From contig OY829537.1 in assembly GCA_963691705.1 (NCBI GenBank), positions 19,034,078-19,098,077 on the forward strand: DNA of 64,000 nucleotides, read 5' to 3'. Numbering within the stretch: the first letter of the stretch is position 1; every line of letters starts with the position of its first letter. Below the pieces are notes generated by a model, which saw only the letters and a list, made by a program, of their open reading frames with translations, was not told the DNA's origin and made no database searches. Below, piece after piece: positions 1-10,385 of the stretch. This DNA is from Viola odorata. Lineage: Eukaryota; Streptophyta; Magnoliopsida; Malpighiales; Violaceae. The position numbers were made by a program, and so were the translations under genes.

Positions 1-500
1 TCATTCTCATACCAAAACTACGCGATTCAGCACAAATGCAGCTCATACAAGTCAAAAATAGCATTTTATCCAAAAAAATTAACGCAGAAGTACCAAATTT
101 ATAAAAGCCCAACAAAGAAAAGAGAGGGAGATTGACAAACCGTGGATGCTGTGCGATGGAACCAAAATGTTTGATAACCAACGAGGAGGAGCAGAGTGAG
201 GAGGAGCATACGGTGAGCAGCAAGGCGGCGGAGGATGAGCAGCAGATCGAGAAGGAGCGGACCAAAACCTAAAATCAAAATCGCGTGGTGGGATTTTCCA
301 TTTTGGGAGAATTTCGCGGATGATTTGTGAAATTGATCAATGGGTTTTGTTTGTATAGATGTAAGGATTAATCGGTTAAATTTTGAGAGAATTTGGCTAA
401 GCTTTGGGTGGAGAACGAAGAAGAGAACGATTTGAAGGAGAGGGAGTGCGGGCTGGAGGAGAGAGAGAAGCTGAAAAAAATGAGGGGAGAATGAGAGAAG
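1..500 (-). other. Possible 5' leader of a leftward gene
   Basis: Read on the minus strand, positions ~490 to 370 form a pyrimidine-rich CT-repeat stretch of the kind common in plant 5' leaders. A stretch with GC-rich codon-like runs follows (positions 290-150), then AT-rich sequence to the window edge. On the plus strand a 38-residue acidic ORF (156-272) is present but has no recognisable family. No domain or splice pattern can be confirmed because the rest would lie left of the window. Nothing else is seen here. Confidence 0.2.
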
Positions 501-552
501 GATGGCTGTTCTTTTTTTAATTTATACATGGCATGCTTGTAATTAACAAGGA

Positions 553-1104
553 ATGCCCTCAATAATTTTGTCCAAAATTATTGAGAGTCAGCTTCCCGTC
601 CTCTACTCAAAACTATTGGTTTTGGGCTGGAGCAATTTGCTCCTTCTCAAAATCAATGTTTTTTTTGGTTTTGAACTGAAGCTTTTTGGAAAGTTTGGTT
701 TTAAAAGCAGTTCACCAAACAGCAATTTGCTCCTTCTTGGTTTTGAAACCAACTTCTGCAACCCAAAGATGTTTCCCAAACAGGCACTTAGGAAATTAGG
801 CCATAGGGCCGGCTGTTTAATGAAAGTTGGAAGTTTGGAACGGCGTCCTGTTTGGAAATTAGGCTCTTTTATAATTTATTTTTTTACATTATTTATCATG
901 ATAAAGATTTTTGAAGTTAAAAAGAAGAAATTAATGTCTTTTAGATAATAATTATATACACATTTTAGATAATAAGTATTAATAATATAGCTATTACTAG
1001 TATGTGACTATGTGCCATATTAAGTTTAGTTTAGATAAATAGCTATTATAATTTACAATAATATATTTTTGAATAATACTAACAATATGATGATAAGATT
1101 GATG
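553..1104. other. AT-rich intergenic DNA, no gene seen
   Basis: The stretch begins with a short perfect palindrome (arms 560-570 and 573-583). The ORF over 553-948 is low-complexity, repeats short motifs such as caatttgctcctt (about 633 and 722) and lacks any family signature. It looks like an old, unassigned repeat rather than a gene. Confidence 0.4.
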
Positions 1105-1246
1105 TATAAATAGCTATTTATATGTATTAATAATACATACTAACAATTATGGAGACAATATCTTTTAGATAATAAGTATAAATAATATATATTAACTACT
1201 ATATAAATAGCTATTTATATGTATTAATAATACATACTAACAATTA
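1105..1246 (+). repeat. 45-bp direct repeat, two copies
   Basis: The 45-bp sequence at 1105-1149 recurs almost exactly at 1202-1246. Both begin tataaatagctatttatatg and are separated by ~52 bp of AT-rich DNA. This is a local duplication with no gene content. Confidence 0.7.
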
Positions 1247-1853
1247 ACTATCAATTAAAATTAAAATTTTTTACATAACATTTTAAATGAGGAGAATAAG
1301 GAAAAAAACATAAGTCATAACATTATACTATCAATTAAAATTAAAATTAAACACATTGTTCTAACGGAACTTGCGATAACTAATTTACTTTGAAACTCTA
1401 AATGTAAGTGTTCAATACACATAACATAAGTCATATTCCATACTTTAATATTTGTTAAACGTACTCTTTATGTTTCAATATACTAATACTTATTATTTAT
1501 TAATATATAGTCATTTTAATATTTTACATGTTATAATAAACGTACTAAAATAAACATACTCTTTTTGTATCATAACATATAAAGATTTATCATACTAAAA
1601 TATCAGTATTTACTTGAGTTAATTGTATAATTCAAATGTTCAATATCAATATTTACTTGAGTTAATTATAACTAATTAAGTATTGTATTGTAAAAATGAT
1701 AATTTTGAAGCTCTAGATGTAAGAGATGTAATCGTATTGCTATGAAGCACGATTATACTTAAAAAATCGTCATGTGTATATGTTAGGCTCATAAATCATA
1801 TTCGATATTTTAATATTTATATTTACTCGACACTTTTTATCGTATGCTATATA

Positions 1854-2113
1854 CTCCCTCCGTTCCACTTTAATTGACTTTTTAGAATAGTAGAAAAGCG
1901 TAAGCCGTTGATTTACGGACTTATTTTATTCCTCATTATTTCATTTTTTTTTTCTAATTTTCACTAAAATTATCACACTATCATCAAATTCGATTGATTC
2001 AAAAAAAAAATTACCATTTGCACAAAATATATACTTCGAAAAAAATAAAATGACAAATACCTCAAATAGTAACAATCCGTAGAAAAGTGACAGGTAAAGT
2101 GGAACGGAGGGAG
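1854..2113. mobile_element. Stowaway-type MITE (Tc1/Mariner-derived)
   Basis: The element has perfect 19-bp terminal inverted repeats, CTCCCTCCGTTCCACTTTA at 1854-1872 and its reverse complement at 2095-2113. TA dinucleotides lie directly outside both ends (1852-1853 and 2114-2115). Size (260 bp), the CTCCCTCCGT terminus, AT-rich interior and TA target duplication are the hallmarks of Stowaway MITEs. It has no coding capacity and would need a Mariner-like transposase in trans. Confidence 0.93.
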
Positions 2114-2115
2114 TA

Positions 2116-3337
2116 TTTGTTAAACGTACTCATTACATTTCAATATATTAATACTTATTATTTATTAATGTCTAGTCATTTTATTTTTTTATATATATTT
2201 TGTATTGTAAAATCGTCACCAATATTGAAGTCGGGGAAGCGTTCGATACCTTCTCGTTCCGAACGATTCTAGATAACATGCATACGAATAGACAATAAAT
2301 TAAATCAACAATTCTAATAAAGGAGTAGTGAGCTCTAAAGCTCGAGTTTAGAAAAATGTCACCTATATCGAAGTTGGTGAAACATTTAATCGGGATGGTA
2401 ATCGCGGACTCGGTACCTGCAAAAAAAAACGAAGAAAAAGTTAGTACACGATTTTATTAAAAGGTCTTGGGCCGTAGCCCATTTCTTTTATTTTTCTCAT
2501 GGGCCGCAGCCCATTTTTCCTTCTTTTCTTTGGTTGGGCCGCAACCCATTCTCCCCTTTATTTGGCCCAACCCCTCTTATTTCCCTTATCTCCTTCCTTC
2601 CTTCATTCTTTCTTTTATTTCATTCCTTCTCCTTTTTAATTTTAGGGCTGCAACGCAGCCCTTCTCCTTCTTTCTCTATTCCTTTTTCTTTTCCTTTGTT
2701 TCTTTTTCTTTGATTTTGTTCTTTCCGGCCAAGAGGCGGTGTGGCGCGGCTGGGAAACTGGTGGCTGCGGCGGTTGGCAGGCGGGCACCAGCGGCGAACA
2801 GCGGTGGCGATGGAAGCACGGCGGTGGGCAGCCGCGATGGCGAGCAGCGGTGGTGGCAGTGGAGGAGATTTGGTTCGGCTGCGGTTGATGCTGGATTTGG
2901 GTTTGGTTTTGGTCGATGAATTGATTTAATTTAGTGTATGGGTTGGGTTTAATTTGGTGTATGGATTGGATTTAATGGGAGAGGGTGCAGCAACGGCGGT
3001 GATGGGAGAGGGAGCGGCTGTGCGGCGGCTGTGAACGATTGGGATTTGTTTCGGTTGGGTTTGGGATTGATTTGGGTGGATTGGGTCGCGGGTATCCGCG
3101 GGTATTACCCGTGGGTACAATTTATTTACTCTTACCCGTGCTTACCCGCAGATTTACGGGCAGGGGTATAGATAGTCTTTCCCGCTTCATTGCGAACTCT
3201 AATAACAAACAACGGCTATTTTCAAAATAAAAAATAACAACGATTATTTTCAAAAAAATAAATAACAACGGCTATTTGGATTAAAATAAATAACTAGTTT
3301 ACTTTCATGTCCCCAGAAAGAAACTGATGATATTCTG
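2116..3337. other. Intergenic DNA, repeat-like, no confident gene
   Basis: Positions 2470-2580 hold several copies of a gggccgcagccca-like motif in a pyrimidine-rich context. Positions 2730-3060 are GC-rich with Gly/Ala-rich ORFs typical of low-complexity retroelement leader DNA. Positions 3087-3170 hold short inverted motifs around gggtatccgcgggtattacc. None of the ORFs has a recognisable domain. Similar gggcc-rich sequence occurs in the LTR of the large Tat element near 45.7 kb, so an old LTR fragment is possible. Confidence 0.35.
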
Positions 3338-3634
3338 TCCTTAATATTTTCCCCAATTTTTACAAAATAAAATAACGCGTATATTGCAATACGCAAATTG
3401 ATTTTTTGCACAAGTTTACTTTGACGAGCCTCCCTGCTGCCATTCCATCTCTCTTGTAATCATCCTTCGCCTTTCGTTTTCTTCTTCCTTCTCAAATCCT
3501 TTCCGTTTTGATAAAGCCCTTCCTTGCCAATCCAAAGGATTTATGTTTATTTCTGTTTCCTTTTCTGACCCACATACCAACTTCATCAGCAATTTCATGT
3601 TCACTTATATGGGTGTTTCTTGATCTGTCCCCCA
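3338..3634 (+). promoter_or_regulatory. Upstream region of RLP copy 1
   Basis: The ~300 bp before the start codon are conserved with copy 2. They contain tttgacg (about 3420), overlapping a W-box core (TTGAC) and a TGACG core; both are known pathogen-response motifs in plants but are too short to prove regulation. A CT-rich stretch (3450-3520) probably belongs to the 5' leader. No clear TATA box was fixed. Confidence 0.35.
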
Positions 3635-6610
3635 ATGAATATACAACTCCTTACATGGATTTTCTTGATTCCCCTCGCAGTAGTAGTCTTCGGAGTCGAC
3701 TTGGTTCTGGTATCTGGCCAATGCCAGAGCGATCAGTCATCGCTGTTACTCCGATTGAATAACAGTCTTGTGTATGGTCCATCTGCATCTACAAAACTCG
3801 CCAAATGGAATTTGACCGCAGATTGCTGCCGGTGGATGGGTGTAGCTTGCGACCAGGGTGGCCGTGTTTCGAGTCTGGACTTGAGTAATGAATCAATTTC
3901 AGGTGGATTTGAAGATTCATCTCCACTTTTCGGTCTTCAGTTTCTTCGCAGCCTGAACTTATCCTTCAACAACTTCAACACAAGTCTCCCGGCCTCTTTC
4001 GCGAACCTCACCAATTTGATGTATTTGAATCTGTCCAGTGCTGGCTTTGTGGGTCAAATTCCAATTCAGATTTCATCCATGACAAGGTTGGTTAGTCTTG
4101 ACTTGTCCATGGGAAATTTTGGCTTCTCTAATAATCGTTCGCTGAAACTTGAGAACCCGAATCTGGCAGCAATAGTTCAAAATCTGGGACACCTAACAGA
4201 ACTCGTTCTTGATGGTGTGAATATATCCGCGAAAGGGAATCAGTGGTGCCAGGCTTTGTCATCTTCAGTGCTTAATCTGCAAGTGTTGAGCTTGTCTAGC
4301 TGCCTTCTTTCAGGCGCTATCGATCCCTCCCTTGCAAAGCTTCAGTCCCTCTCAGTAATTCGTTTGAGCAACAACAACTTCTCTGCTTCAGTTCCTGAAT
4401 TCTTTGTGAATTTATCCAAATTGTCAACCTTGGACCTCAGCTTTAGCAACTTAACTGGAAACTTCCCAGAAGGTTTGTTCCGAATACCTACACTGGAGAA
4501 ACTTGACTTATCGGACAACAAATTACTTCAGGGCCCGTTTCCAAATTTTCTTCAGAATCTCTCTCTAACAACGCTGTTACTCAGCGGGACTAGCTTTTCA
4601 GGGACATTACCACTGTCCGTTGGTAATTTGGGAAAATTGTCCAGAATGGAGCTGGCAGGTTGCAACTTCAGTGGATCGATTCCGAACTCGGTGGCAAATC
4701 TCACTCAACTTTTGCATTTGGATTTATCATATAACACGTTCACTGGCCCAATCCCACCACTTCACATGTCGAAGAATCTTACTTATATCGACTTCTCCAA
4801 TAATGAGCTAAGAGGTGACATTTCATCCACTCACTGGGAAAGTCTTCTAAATCTTGTTTATGTGAACTTGAGGAATAATTCATTCACTGGTAACATCCCT
4901 TCGTCTCTGCTTTCAATTCTGTCTCTGCAAAAGGTTTGGCTTTCCACCAACCAATTCGAGGGTAAAATTCCTGACTTCTTGAATGCATCTTCCTCTTTGT
5001 TAGATACCTTGGATTTGAGTGACAACAAATTAGAAGGGTCCATTCCTAGTTCTATCTTTGATCTGCATAAACTCAGCATGTTCTCACTGTCCTTCAACAT
5101 GTTCAATGACAGCATAGAGCTACATAAGATTTGGAGACTTAGTAATCTCCTTACCCTTGACCTTTCACACTGCAACTTGTCCATCAATGCAAGTGGCAGC
5201 TATTCTAACTTCGCTTCACCTCCATCGGTTAGAACATTGAAGCTAGCCTCATGCAGCCTGAAAGTATTTCCAGATTTAAGGAAACAATCCCAGCTAATCA
5301 ATTTGGACCTTTCAGATAACCAAATTGGTGGGATGATACCAAAGTGGATTTCAGAAGTTGGTAATGGGTCCCTGATGTCTCTGAATCTTGCGAGCAATCT
5401 CCTCGTAGGTCTAGAACAACCTCTCGTTCTTCCTAGTCTTCGCCTCTTAGACCTACATAATAACGAGCTGCAAGGAAATATCACCCCTCCCCCACCATTT
5501 GCAACCTATGTGGATTATTCAAGCAACAAATTTGATTCGATCATACCAATAAACATAGGTGATTCTCTCCCCATTGCCTATTTCATCTCCCTTTCAAACA
5601 ACAGCCTTACAGGAGTTATACGACAGTTGTGTAATGCGACTTATCTAAAAGTTCTTGATTTGTCTCACAATGATTTGAACGACACAATACTAGACTGTTT
5701 AATTGGTGGGATTGAGAGCCTTGGTGTTATAAATTTAAGGAGAAACAAGTTTGAAGGGCATGTTCCTGATGTATTTCCAAGTTCCTGCAAATTACAAACT
5801 CTAGATCTCAGCGGAAATCTACTAGTTGGGAAGGTTCCGAAATCTCTGGTCAATTGCACTATGTTAGAGGTTTTAGACCTTGGGAACAATCAGATGGAGG
5901 ATGCTTTCCCTTGCATGTTGAAGAACATCTCCACTCTGCGTGTCCTTGTTCTGCGAAGTAACAAATTCTATGGGGGCATTAATTGTTCGCAGCATTATAC
6001 TTGGCCAAGGCTTCAAATTGTTGACCTAGCTTCCAACAATTTTAGTGGCCCTCTGCCAAGTGTATGCTTAGAAACCTCTAAGGCAATGACAGGAGATAGA
6101 AATGAAACTGGGGGCCACCTAAGATTCAATCCACTACAGCTCACTCCACTGTATTATCAAGATTCAATAACAGTTACCAGCAAAGGCATCGAAATGGAGA
6201 TTGTGAAGATCCTAACTGTGTATGTGTCAATCGACTTCTCATCCAACAGATTTGATGGGGACATACCTGAAGCCATAGAACAATTCAGAGCACTTCTTGG
6301 TCTCAACTTGTCACATAATGCTCTCAGGGACCGAATTCCATCATCTTTAGGCAACCTCTCACAGCTCGAGTCCCTAGACCTGTCATCCAACCAGCTGAGT
6401 GGACCTATTCCTCAGCAACTTGCAAGCCTAACCTTCCTTGGATATCTGAACCTATCCAACAACAGGCTTGGTACTCAAATCCAGTCATTTTCACAAGCTT
6501 CCTTTGAAGGCAATAAAGGATTGTGCGGGCTCCTTTGTCAACATGCAATACATTGCCACCGCATCCAACGAAACAGAACCGAAAGGAAGGTTTTGATTGG
6601 CAGTTCATAG
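3635..6610 (+). CDS. Leucine-rich-repeat receptor-like protein, copy 1, frameshifted before the membrane anchor
   Basis: Start chosen at the ATG at 3635, giving MNIQLLTWIFLIPLAVVV..., a clear secretion signal of ~29 residues; the same ATG is kept in copy 2. After the signal come an LRR N-terminal cap with WNLTADCCRW, a long series of plant extracellular LRRs (roughly 25-30, LxxLxLSxNxxSGxIP type) with many N-glycosylation sites, an island segment (around TSKGIEMEIVKILTVYVSID) and four final LRRs. Family knowledge: such RLPs (Cf, Ve, EIX2 group) sense apoplastic ligands at the plasma membrane and signal through SOBIR1/BAK1. Oddities: an 18-bp deletion removes six residues of the last LRR, and a 1-bp deletion at ~6530 (gggcctcc in copy 2, gggctcc here) shifts the frame. 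The product therefore ends in an unrelated tail (CQHAIHCHR...) at 6610 without a membrane segment. One LRR also has IRQLCNA where copy 2 has IPQSLCNA. No introns. It may be a pseudogene or a secreted ectodomain. Confidence 0.9.
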   Translation: MNIQLLTWIFLIPLAVVVFGVDLVLVSGQCQSDQSSLLLRLNNSLVYGPSASTKLAKWNLTADCCRWMGVACDQGGRVSSLDLSNESISGGFEDSSPLFGLQFLRSLNLSFNNFNTSLPASFANLTNLMYLNLSSAGFVGQIPIQISSMTRLVSLDLSMGNFGFSNNRSLKLENPNLAAIVQNLGHLTELVLDGVNISAKGNQWCQALSSSVLNLQVLSLSSCLLSGAIDPSLAKLQSLSVIRLSNNNFSASVPEFFVNLSKLSTLDLSFSNLTGNFPEGLFRIPTLEKLDLSDNKLLQGPFPNFLQNLSLTTLLLSGTSFSGTLPLSVGNLGKLSRMELAGCNFSGSIPNSVANLTQLLHLDLSYNTFTGPIPPLHMSKNLTYIDFSNNELRGDISSTHWESLLNLVYVNLRNNSFTGNIPSSLLSILSLQKVWLSTNQFEGKIPDFLNASSSLLDTLDLSDNKLEGSIPSSIFDLHKLSMFSLSFNMFNDSIELHKIWRLSNLLTLDLSHCNLSINASGSYSNFASPPSVRTLKLASCSLKVFPDLRKQSQLINLDLSDNQIGGMIPKWISEVGNGSLMSLNLASNLLVGLEQPLVLPSLRLLDLHNNELQGNITPPPPFATYVDYSSNKFDSIIPINIGDSLPIAYFISLSNNSLTGVIRQLCNATYLKVLDLSHNDLNDTILDCLIGGIESLGVINLRRNKFEGHVPDVFPSSCKLQTLDLSGNLLVGKVPKSLVNCTMLEVLDLGNNQMEDAFPCMLKNISTLRVLVLRSNKFYGGINCSQHYTWPRLQIVDLASNNFSGPLPSVCLETSKAMTGDRNETGGHLRFNPLQLTPLYYQDSITVTSKGIEMEIVKILTVYVSIDFSSNRFDGDIPEAIEQFRALLGLNLSHNALRDRIPSSLGNLSQLESLDLSSNQLSGPIPQQLASLTFLGYLNLSNNRLGTQIQSFSQASFEGNKGLCGLLCQHAIHCHRIQRNRTERKVLIGSS

Positions 6611-6987
6611 TCCCCAGACTAGGATTTGGAGCAGGAGCAGGAGCTGTTGTTGCACTAATATTGTCCTGCAAAAGAGTAAATAAATGGTTTGATGATCGCA
6701 TTGATAAGATCCTTTTGGTGCTTCTTCCAATGTTGGGATACACTTACTAAACGAGTAATGATTAGAGGAATGAATCTGATGAAGATTTCGCTGATCGAAA
6801 AGATGCTCACGACGACCATGAACATGAAGACCCACATGAGGAAGAAGATGGTTTTACAGGAAGGTACTGTGTGTTCTGTACGAAAGTCGATATCGCAAGG
6901 AAACGAGTGATTCATGATCTTAAATGTACATGCTTTCATTCACCACCAATATCGTCTCCTTCTTCCTTCTCTTTGTCTTCTTCTTGA
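6523..6987 (+). pseudogene. Out-of-frame C-terminus of RLP copy 1 (juxtamembrane, TM, tail)
   Basis: In the +1 frame relative to the main ORF, 6523-6750 encodes the juxtamembrane segment (PLSTCNTLPPHPTKQNRK), the membrane helix (around RLGFGAGAGAVVALILSC) and the basic start of the cytoplasmic tail (KRVNKWFDDRIDKILL), ending GYTY-TAA at 6748-6750. Past the TAA and a further TAG (6763-6765), the same frame stays open to 6987. It encodes an acidic/His stretch (DDHEHEDPHEEED), then RYCVFCTKVDIARKRVIHD and CTCFH. That Cys-rich tail is familiar from the cytoplasmic ends of full-length RLPs. The reading is thus a decayed but recognisable receptor C-terminus. Confidence 0.8.
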
Positions 6988-8118
6988 CAGGCCCACATTG
7001 GGAGATAGGTAGAAGCTCTTGTTCCTTTGTCCTTGTTTTGTTTTCTACATAGTAATTTTTGTAAATAATACAGAAAACATGATAAATCCTAAAGTAAGGG
7101 GACAAAAGGAAATCAATTTTGTTGTGGTGATTTGGGTACTGTGTTTTTGGCTGGCTGGTAAGGTATGGTGAAAATGCAAGTTTCGGTCAGGAATTTCATC
7201 AAACAGTTGAGGTGTGTTTTTCTAATCCAAATCCAACAATACCAAACCAAACTATAAACTTGAGCAAACTAGAACCCAATGTTTTGCATCAATGTCAGCA
7301 TACATTCAATCGAACAATAGCACAAAAACGGGCGAGGAAGTTGCCCTGCTTGGTAAAGGGGAATTTTATTTGTGCCCCATTTGATTCGTTATTATTTTTT
7401 CCATGGAATGTTTATTAGTTTCCCTATCCTAATGGGAAGAACAAAAGAAACCGTAGCTTACCTTAATTGGATATTTAGTGACGTAAGCAGAGCAAAATCC
7501 AAGTGCCAGGTACTTGCGTTAGTGCTGATGTTAAATTCCTTGGGTATAATTAATTTCAGTTACAAAATATTGTCGGAGGAACTGCAAAATTCTTTGGATT
7601 TTAATTTTTAGGCATGGAATGATGCATGTTGGGCAACATATCAGCGGTACTGGGCTATTCCGGGCCGGGCCGGAAGTTATGGGCCCTCCTAAGGAAAAAA
7701 GGTTTAGGTTTTATGAACTGTTTGAAGGAAGTCTTCAACATGCTTTGCTTGTCTAATGGTAAGTGACTTCTCACCTGACTGTCATCTGCTTTGGCTGAGG
7801 TCTACTTTGTTTCCACGCGAGGAATGAGAAAATACACAGACATCTTTTATCTTTTTCCGCCATTTTTGCAGGTATGTTTGAGAATCATTCTCCCGTCGTC
7901 ATAAATTCAGCCCCTTCATCATTCGAAATGAGTAACATAGAAGAAAAAACTTGAATGACTTTCACAGATGTAGATAACTTTAATAGAAAAAAAATCACTG
8001 TCGTTTGAGTTGCGGTTTATTGTAGTACTGTAAATTTACAGTCTGTAATACATATAATTAAAGGAAGAAAAAAATTTAGATGGATAATTTTCATCCTCCT
8101 CTAGTATGTTGAAGGAAT
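6988..8118. other. 3' flank of RLP copy 1 and intergenic DNA
   Basis: Up to ~7217 this is the conserved 3' part of the duplicated unit, probably 3' UTR. From 7218 to 8118 I see only AT-rich sequence with short ORFs of no recognisable family and a gggccgggccgg motif near 7663. No gene is supported. Confidence 0.4.
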
Positions 8119-8128
8119 CTTAAAATAC

Positions 8129-8636
8129 GGCAAAAAGACATAAATGATTCCTGAATTTTAATTTTTTAATTAATGTGGCCCCTGAACTATTAATTTGTTT
8201 AATTACAACTCTGTGAATCGAGCATTTTGACATAAATGGCCCCTACCGTGACAGAAATCTGACGTGGCGACATTATCTTCCACGTCACCCATGTTTCACT
8301 TGCCACGTCGTCGAGCCACGCCAACAACTTGCCACCTCACACCTCCACATCTATTCGGTAAAAAGACATAAATGGCCCCTGAATTTTAATTAAATGATTA
8401 ATGATAAAGCAATGATGTGGAGGTGTGAATTGGCAGGAATCTGACGTGGCTCGACGATGTGGCGTGTGAAATGTGTCTGATGTGGAAGATAACGTCGCCA
8501 CGTCAGATTTCTGTGACGGTAGGGTCCAATTTTGTCAAAACGTTCGATTCGCAGGGTTGTAATTAAACAAATTAATAGTTCAGGGGCCACATTAATTAAA
8601 AAATTAAAGTTCAGGAGCCATTTATGTCTTTTTGCC
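8129..8636. mobile_element. Mutator-type foldback MITE with 10-bp target duplication
   Basis: Termini GGCAAAAAGACATAAAT (from 8129) and the reverse complement (ending 8636) open inverted arms of about 140 bp or more (8129-8275 against ~8490-8636). A perfect 10-bp direct repeat, CTTAAAATAC, flanks the element at 8119-8128 and 8637-8646. Long inverted ends with a 9-10 bp target duplication are characteristic of Mutator-like non-autonomous elements. A third, shorter copy of the terminal motif (gtaaaaagacataaatggcc, ~8358) lies in the interior, so the element may be rearranged or nested. No coding capacity. Confidence 0.92.
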
Positions 8637-8842
8637 CTTAAAATACTGCATCAACAGTACATTTTTCTCATGTACAACTAGGGATTAAATGTTTTAAATA
8701 TTAGAGATATATTTAAATAAAAGGTAAAAAATAATTTGATTGATCTAAGTGATATTTAAAAATAGAAATAAAATAAATTTATAAGTTTCTACATTTGTTC
8801 CTTTTTTATATATGATTTTTTTTGGTATTAAAGGTGAAGAAA

Positions 8843-9115
8843 CTACAAAAAGACGTCTAGCGCCAATAAAAAAACACCAACTAAGTCATGAACTAGCCAA
8901 GCACTAGGCCATGCGGGATGAGGTGAAGACTGAAGAGCGTGAACTCTGAGAGGATACTCATGGGCTACATGGGACATATGATCCGCGGCAAAGTTGGCTT
9001 CCCTATGAATATGAACAAGAGTGGCGCGAGGAAAGGAGGCAAGAACATCTTGAATCCTACAAACAAAGCTTACAAAATCCGAGGCTAAAGAACATAAGCT
9101 AAGAACTATATCCAC
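8843..9115 (-). pseudogene. LINE-type RNase H (RVT_3) remnant
   Basis: The minus-strand ORF contains FPRATLVHIHREANFAADHM followed by SHVAHEYP and PAWPSAWLVHDLVGV. This matches the C-terminal half of the RNase H domain found at the ends of plant LINE retrotransposons and related reverse-transcriptase-like genes, where the usual form is V-R-R-x-A-N-x-x-A-D. Only ~90 residues survive; there is no upstream reverse transcriptase or endonuclease in this window. It is a dead fragment or, less likely, part of a small host RNase-H-like gene. Confidence 0.7.
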
Positions 9116-10385
9116 CGAAAAACGAATTCAAAATGTGTCAGAATCGTATGTGCTGTTTTGTAAAAACGAACACCCTCTATTATACAAATTTTAGTTTATA
9201 AAAATACTAAATATTTTGTTACTCTTTCTTTTGTCACCACACCAATTTGGAAGGAAAAAAATCACCGATGGGTTATTTTGGAATTTCCTTTACAAAAAAT
9301 TCTAAAGTGTGGTTAGTTGGTGGAAAATTGGACATGGTCATCATCCACACAATAACTTATTGTTTGGTATCGTTAGTCCCTCCATACCGCAGGACCAAGT
9401 TCTCACTTTTTTTCTTATAGTTCCTCTTTTGGACAAAAATAAATGAATAATGTAAGGAATCATGTTGGGCCTCTTTATTACCAAAGAAAGTCTTGGTCAT
9501 CTTAAGCACAAGCAAGGGGAGATGGGTGGGTGACGATTTTCTACGTGGGGCATTCTTGCTTTTGAACCAAAAAAAATTTAAAAAAAAAAAAAAAAAACTG
9601 AGAATGAGAAATTTTAACTTGTTCTGCCATTTATAATTCGGTGGTAGAAATAAGTTTGCCTATTGATGTCTTATTGACCATTTATTTCTCATATTTTTAC
9701 TGTCTAAATATCTTTAATTTAGACAGTAAAACTGTTGGTTCCTATGAATTCTCCATACTTTTGCAGGAAATACTTGGAGGCTGGGAAAGAGGTGAAAAGT
9801 CACTTATGAAGAACAAAATCAGACATTCGATCTATCTTGATCGAGGGCTTGGTCAAGACAATCGCAGAGACAGACTGCAGTAGGAAACTTGAGGGCGCGA
9901 GTGGATAAAGGATGACAGCTGCAGTGGCTGTGAAATTTGAGGGATTTATAATCACGATTTGAAGATATTTCCAGCAAGACTCTTTATCAGGATTCTCCTC
10001 TTGAACAATATTTTATTTTACAAACATACAATCTCTTTTTAAATTTGTAATAATTTAGGATTTGATTTTCTTTTAAACTTTGAAAGAGTTGGAGTTTGAG
10101 TAGGAGAAGTCAGCAGTTGATGTTATAAGTTGTGAAACCCTAGACTCTCGGAAGAATATCCCCTCTGTTTTCAGTTTTATCTAATTAATAAAACAGTTTT
10201 CTTTATCTAATTAAATCCTTCATTCCTGGTAAGAGCTCAAGAGTTGTATTTTTTATGAATTCGTGAGATCTAAACATTCATCATAATCTCTCCATCCGTA
10301 ATCATCTTATATCCTGATTTAACAAACCGCTAACTTGCTAGAAGTAAGACTTATATCACTCTTATATTTTAGTAGAGAAGAGTTG
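9116..10385. other. Intergenic DNA with retroelement-leader-like features
   Basis: There is an A-run at 9570-9597 and generally AT-rich sequence. From ~10080 to 10380 the sequence (ttcattcctggtaagagctc at ~10223) resembles in style the LTR/leader of the Athila-like element near 59.76 kb (attcctggtaaggac). An old Athila-type LTR relic is possible but not shown. No coding region is supported. Confidence 0.3.

Larger units (their letters stand above)
3338..7217 (+). repeat. RLP duplication unit, copy 1
   Basis: This block is repeated at 35627-39535 with ~98-99% identity by eye. The left homology edge is at tccttaatattttcc (3338 and 35627). The right edge is at gttgaggtgtg (about 7217 and 39535). 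The unit carries the RLP promoter, the intron-less coding region and ~450 bp of 3' sequence. Indels separate the copies: copy 1 lacks ~45 bp of promoter sequence found at ~35662-35708, and copy 2 lacks ~35 bp of the 5' leader (3537-3575). Confidence 0.95.

Noticed and set aside
2467..2929. 150-residue ORF on the + strand
   Set aside because: Low-complexity Phe/Ser- and Gly/Ala-rich translation of pyrimidine-rich and GC-rich DNA; overlapping frames are equally open and no domain is seen.
3620..3634. Upstream start for RLP copy 1
   Set aside because: It uses TTG; the ATG at 3635 is conserved and opens directly into the signal peptide.
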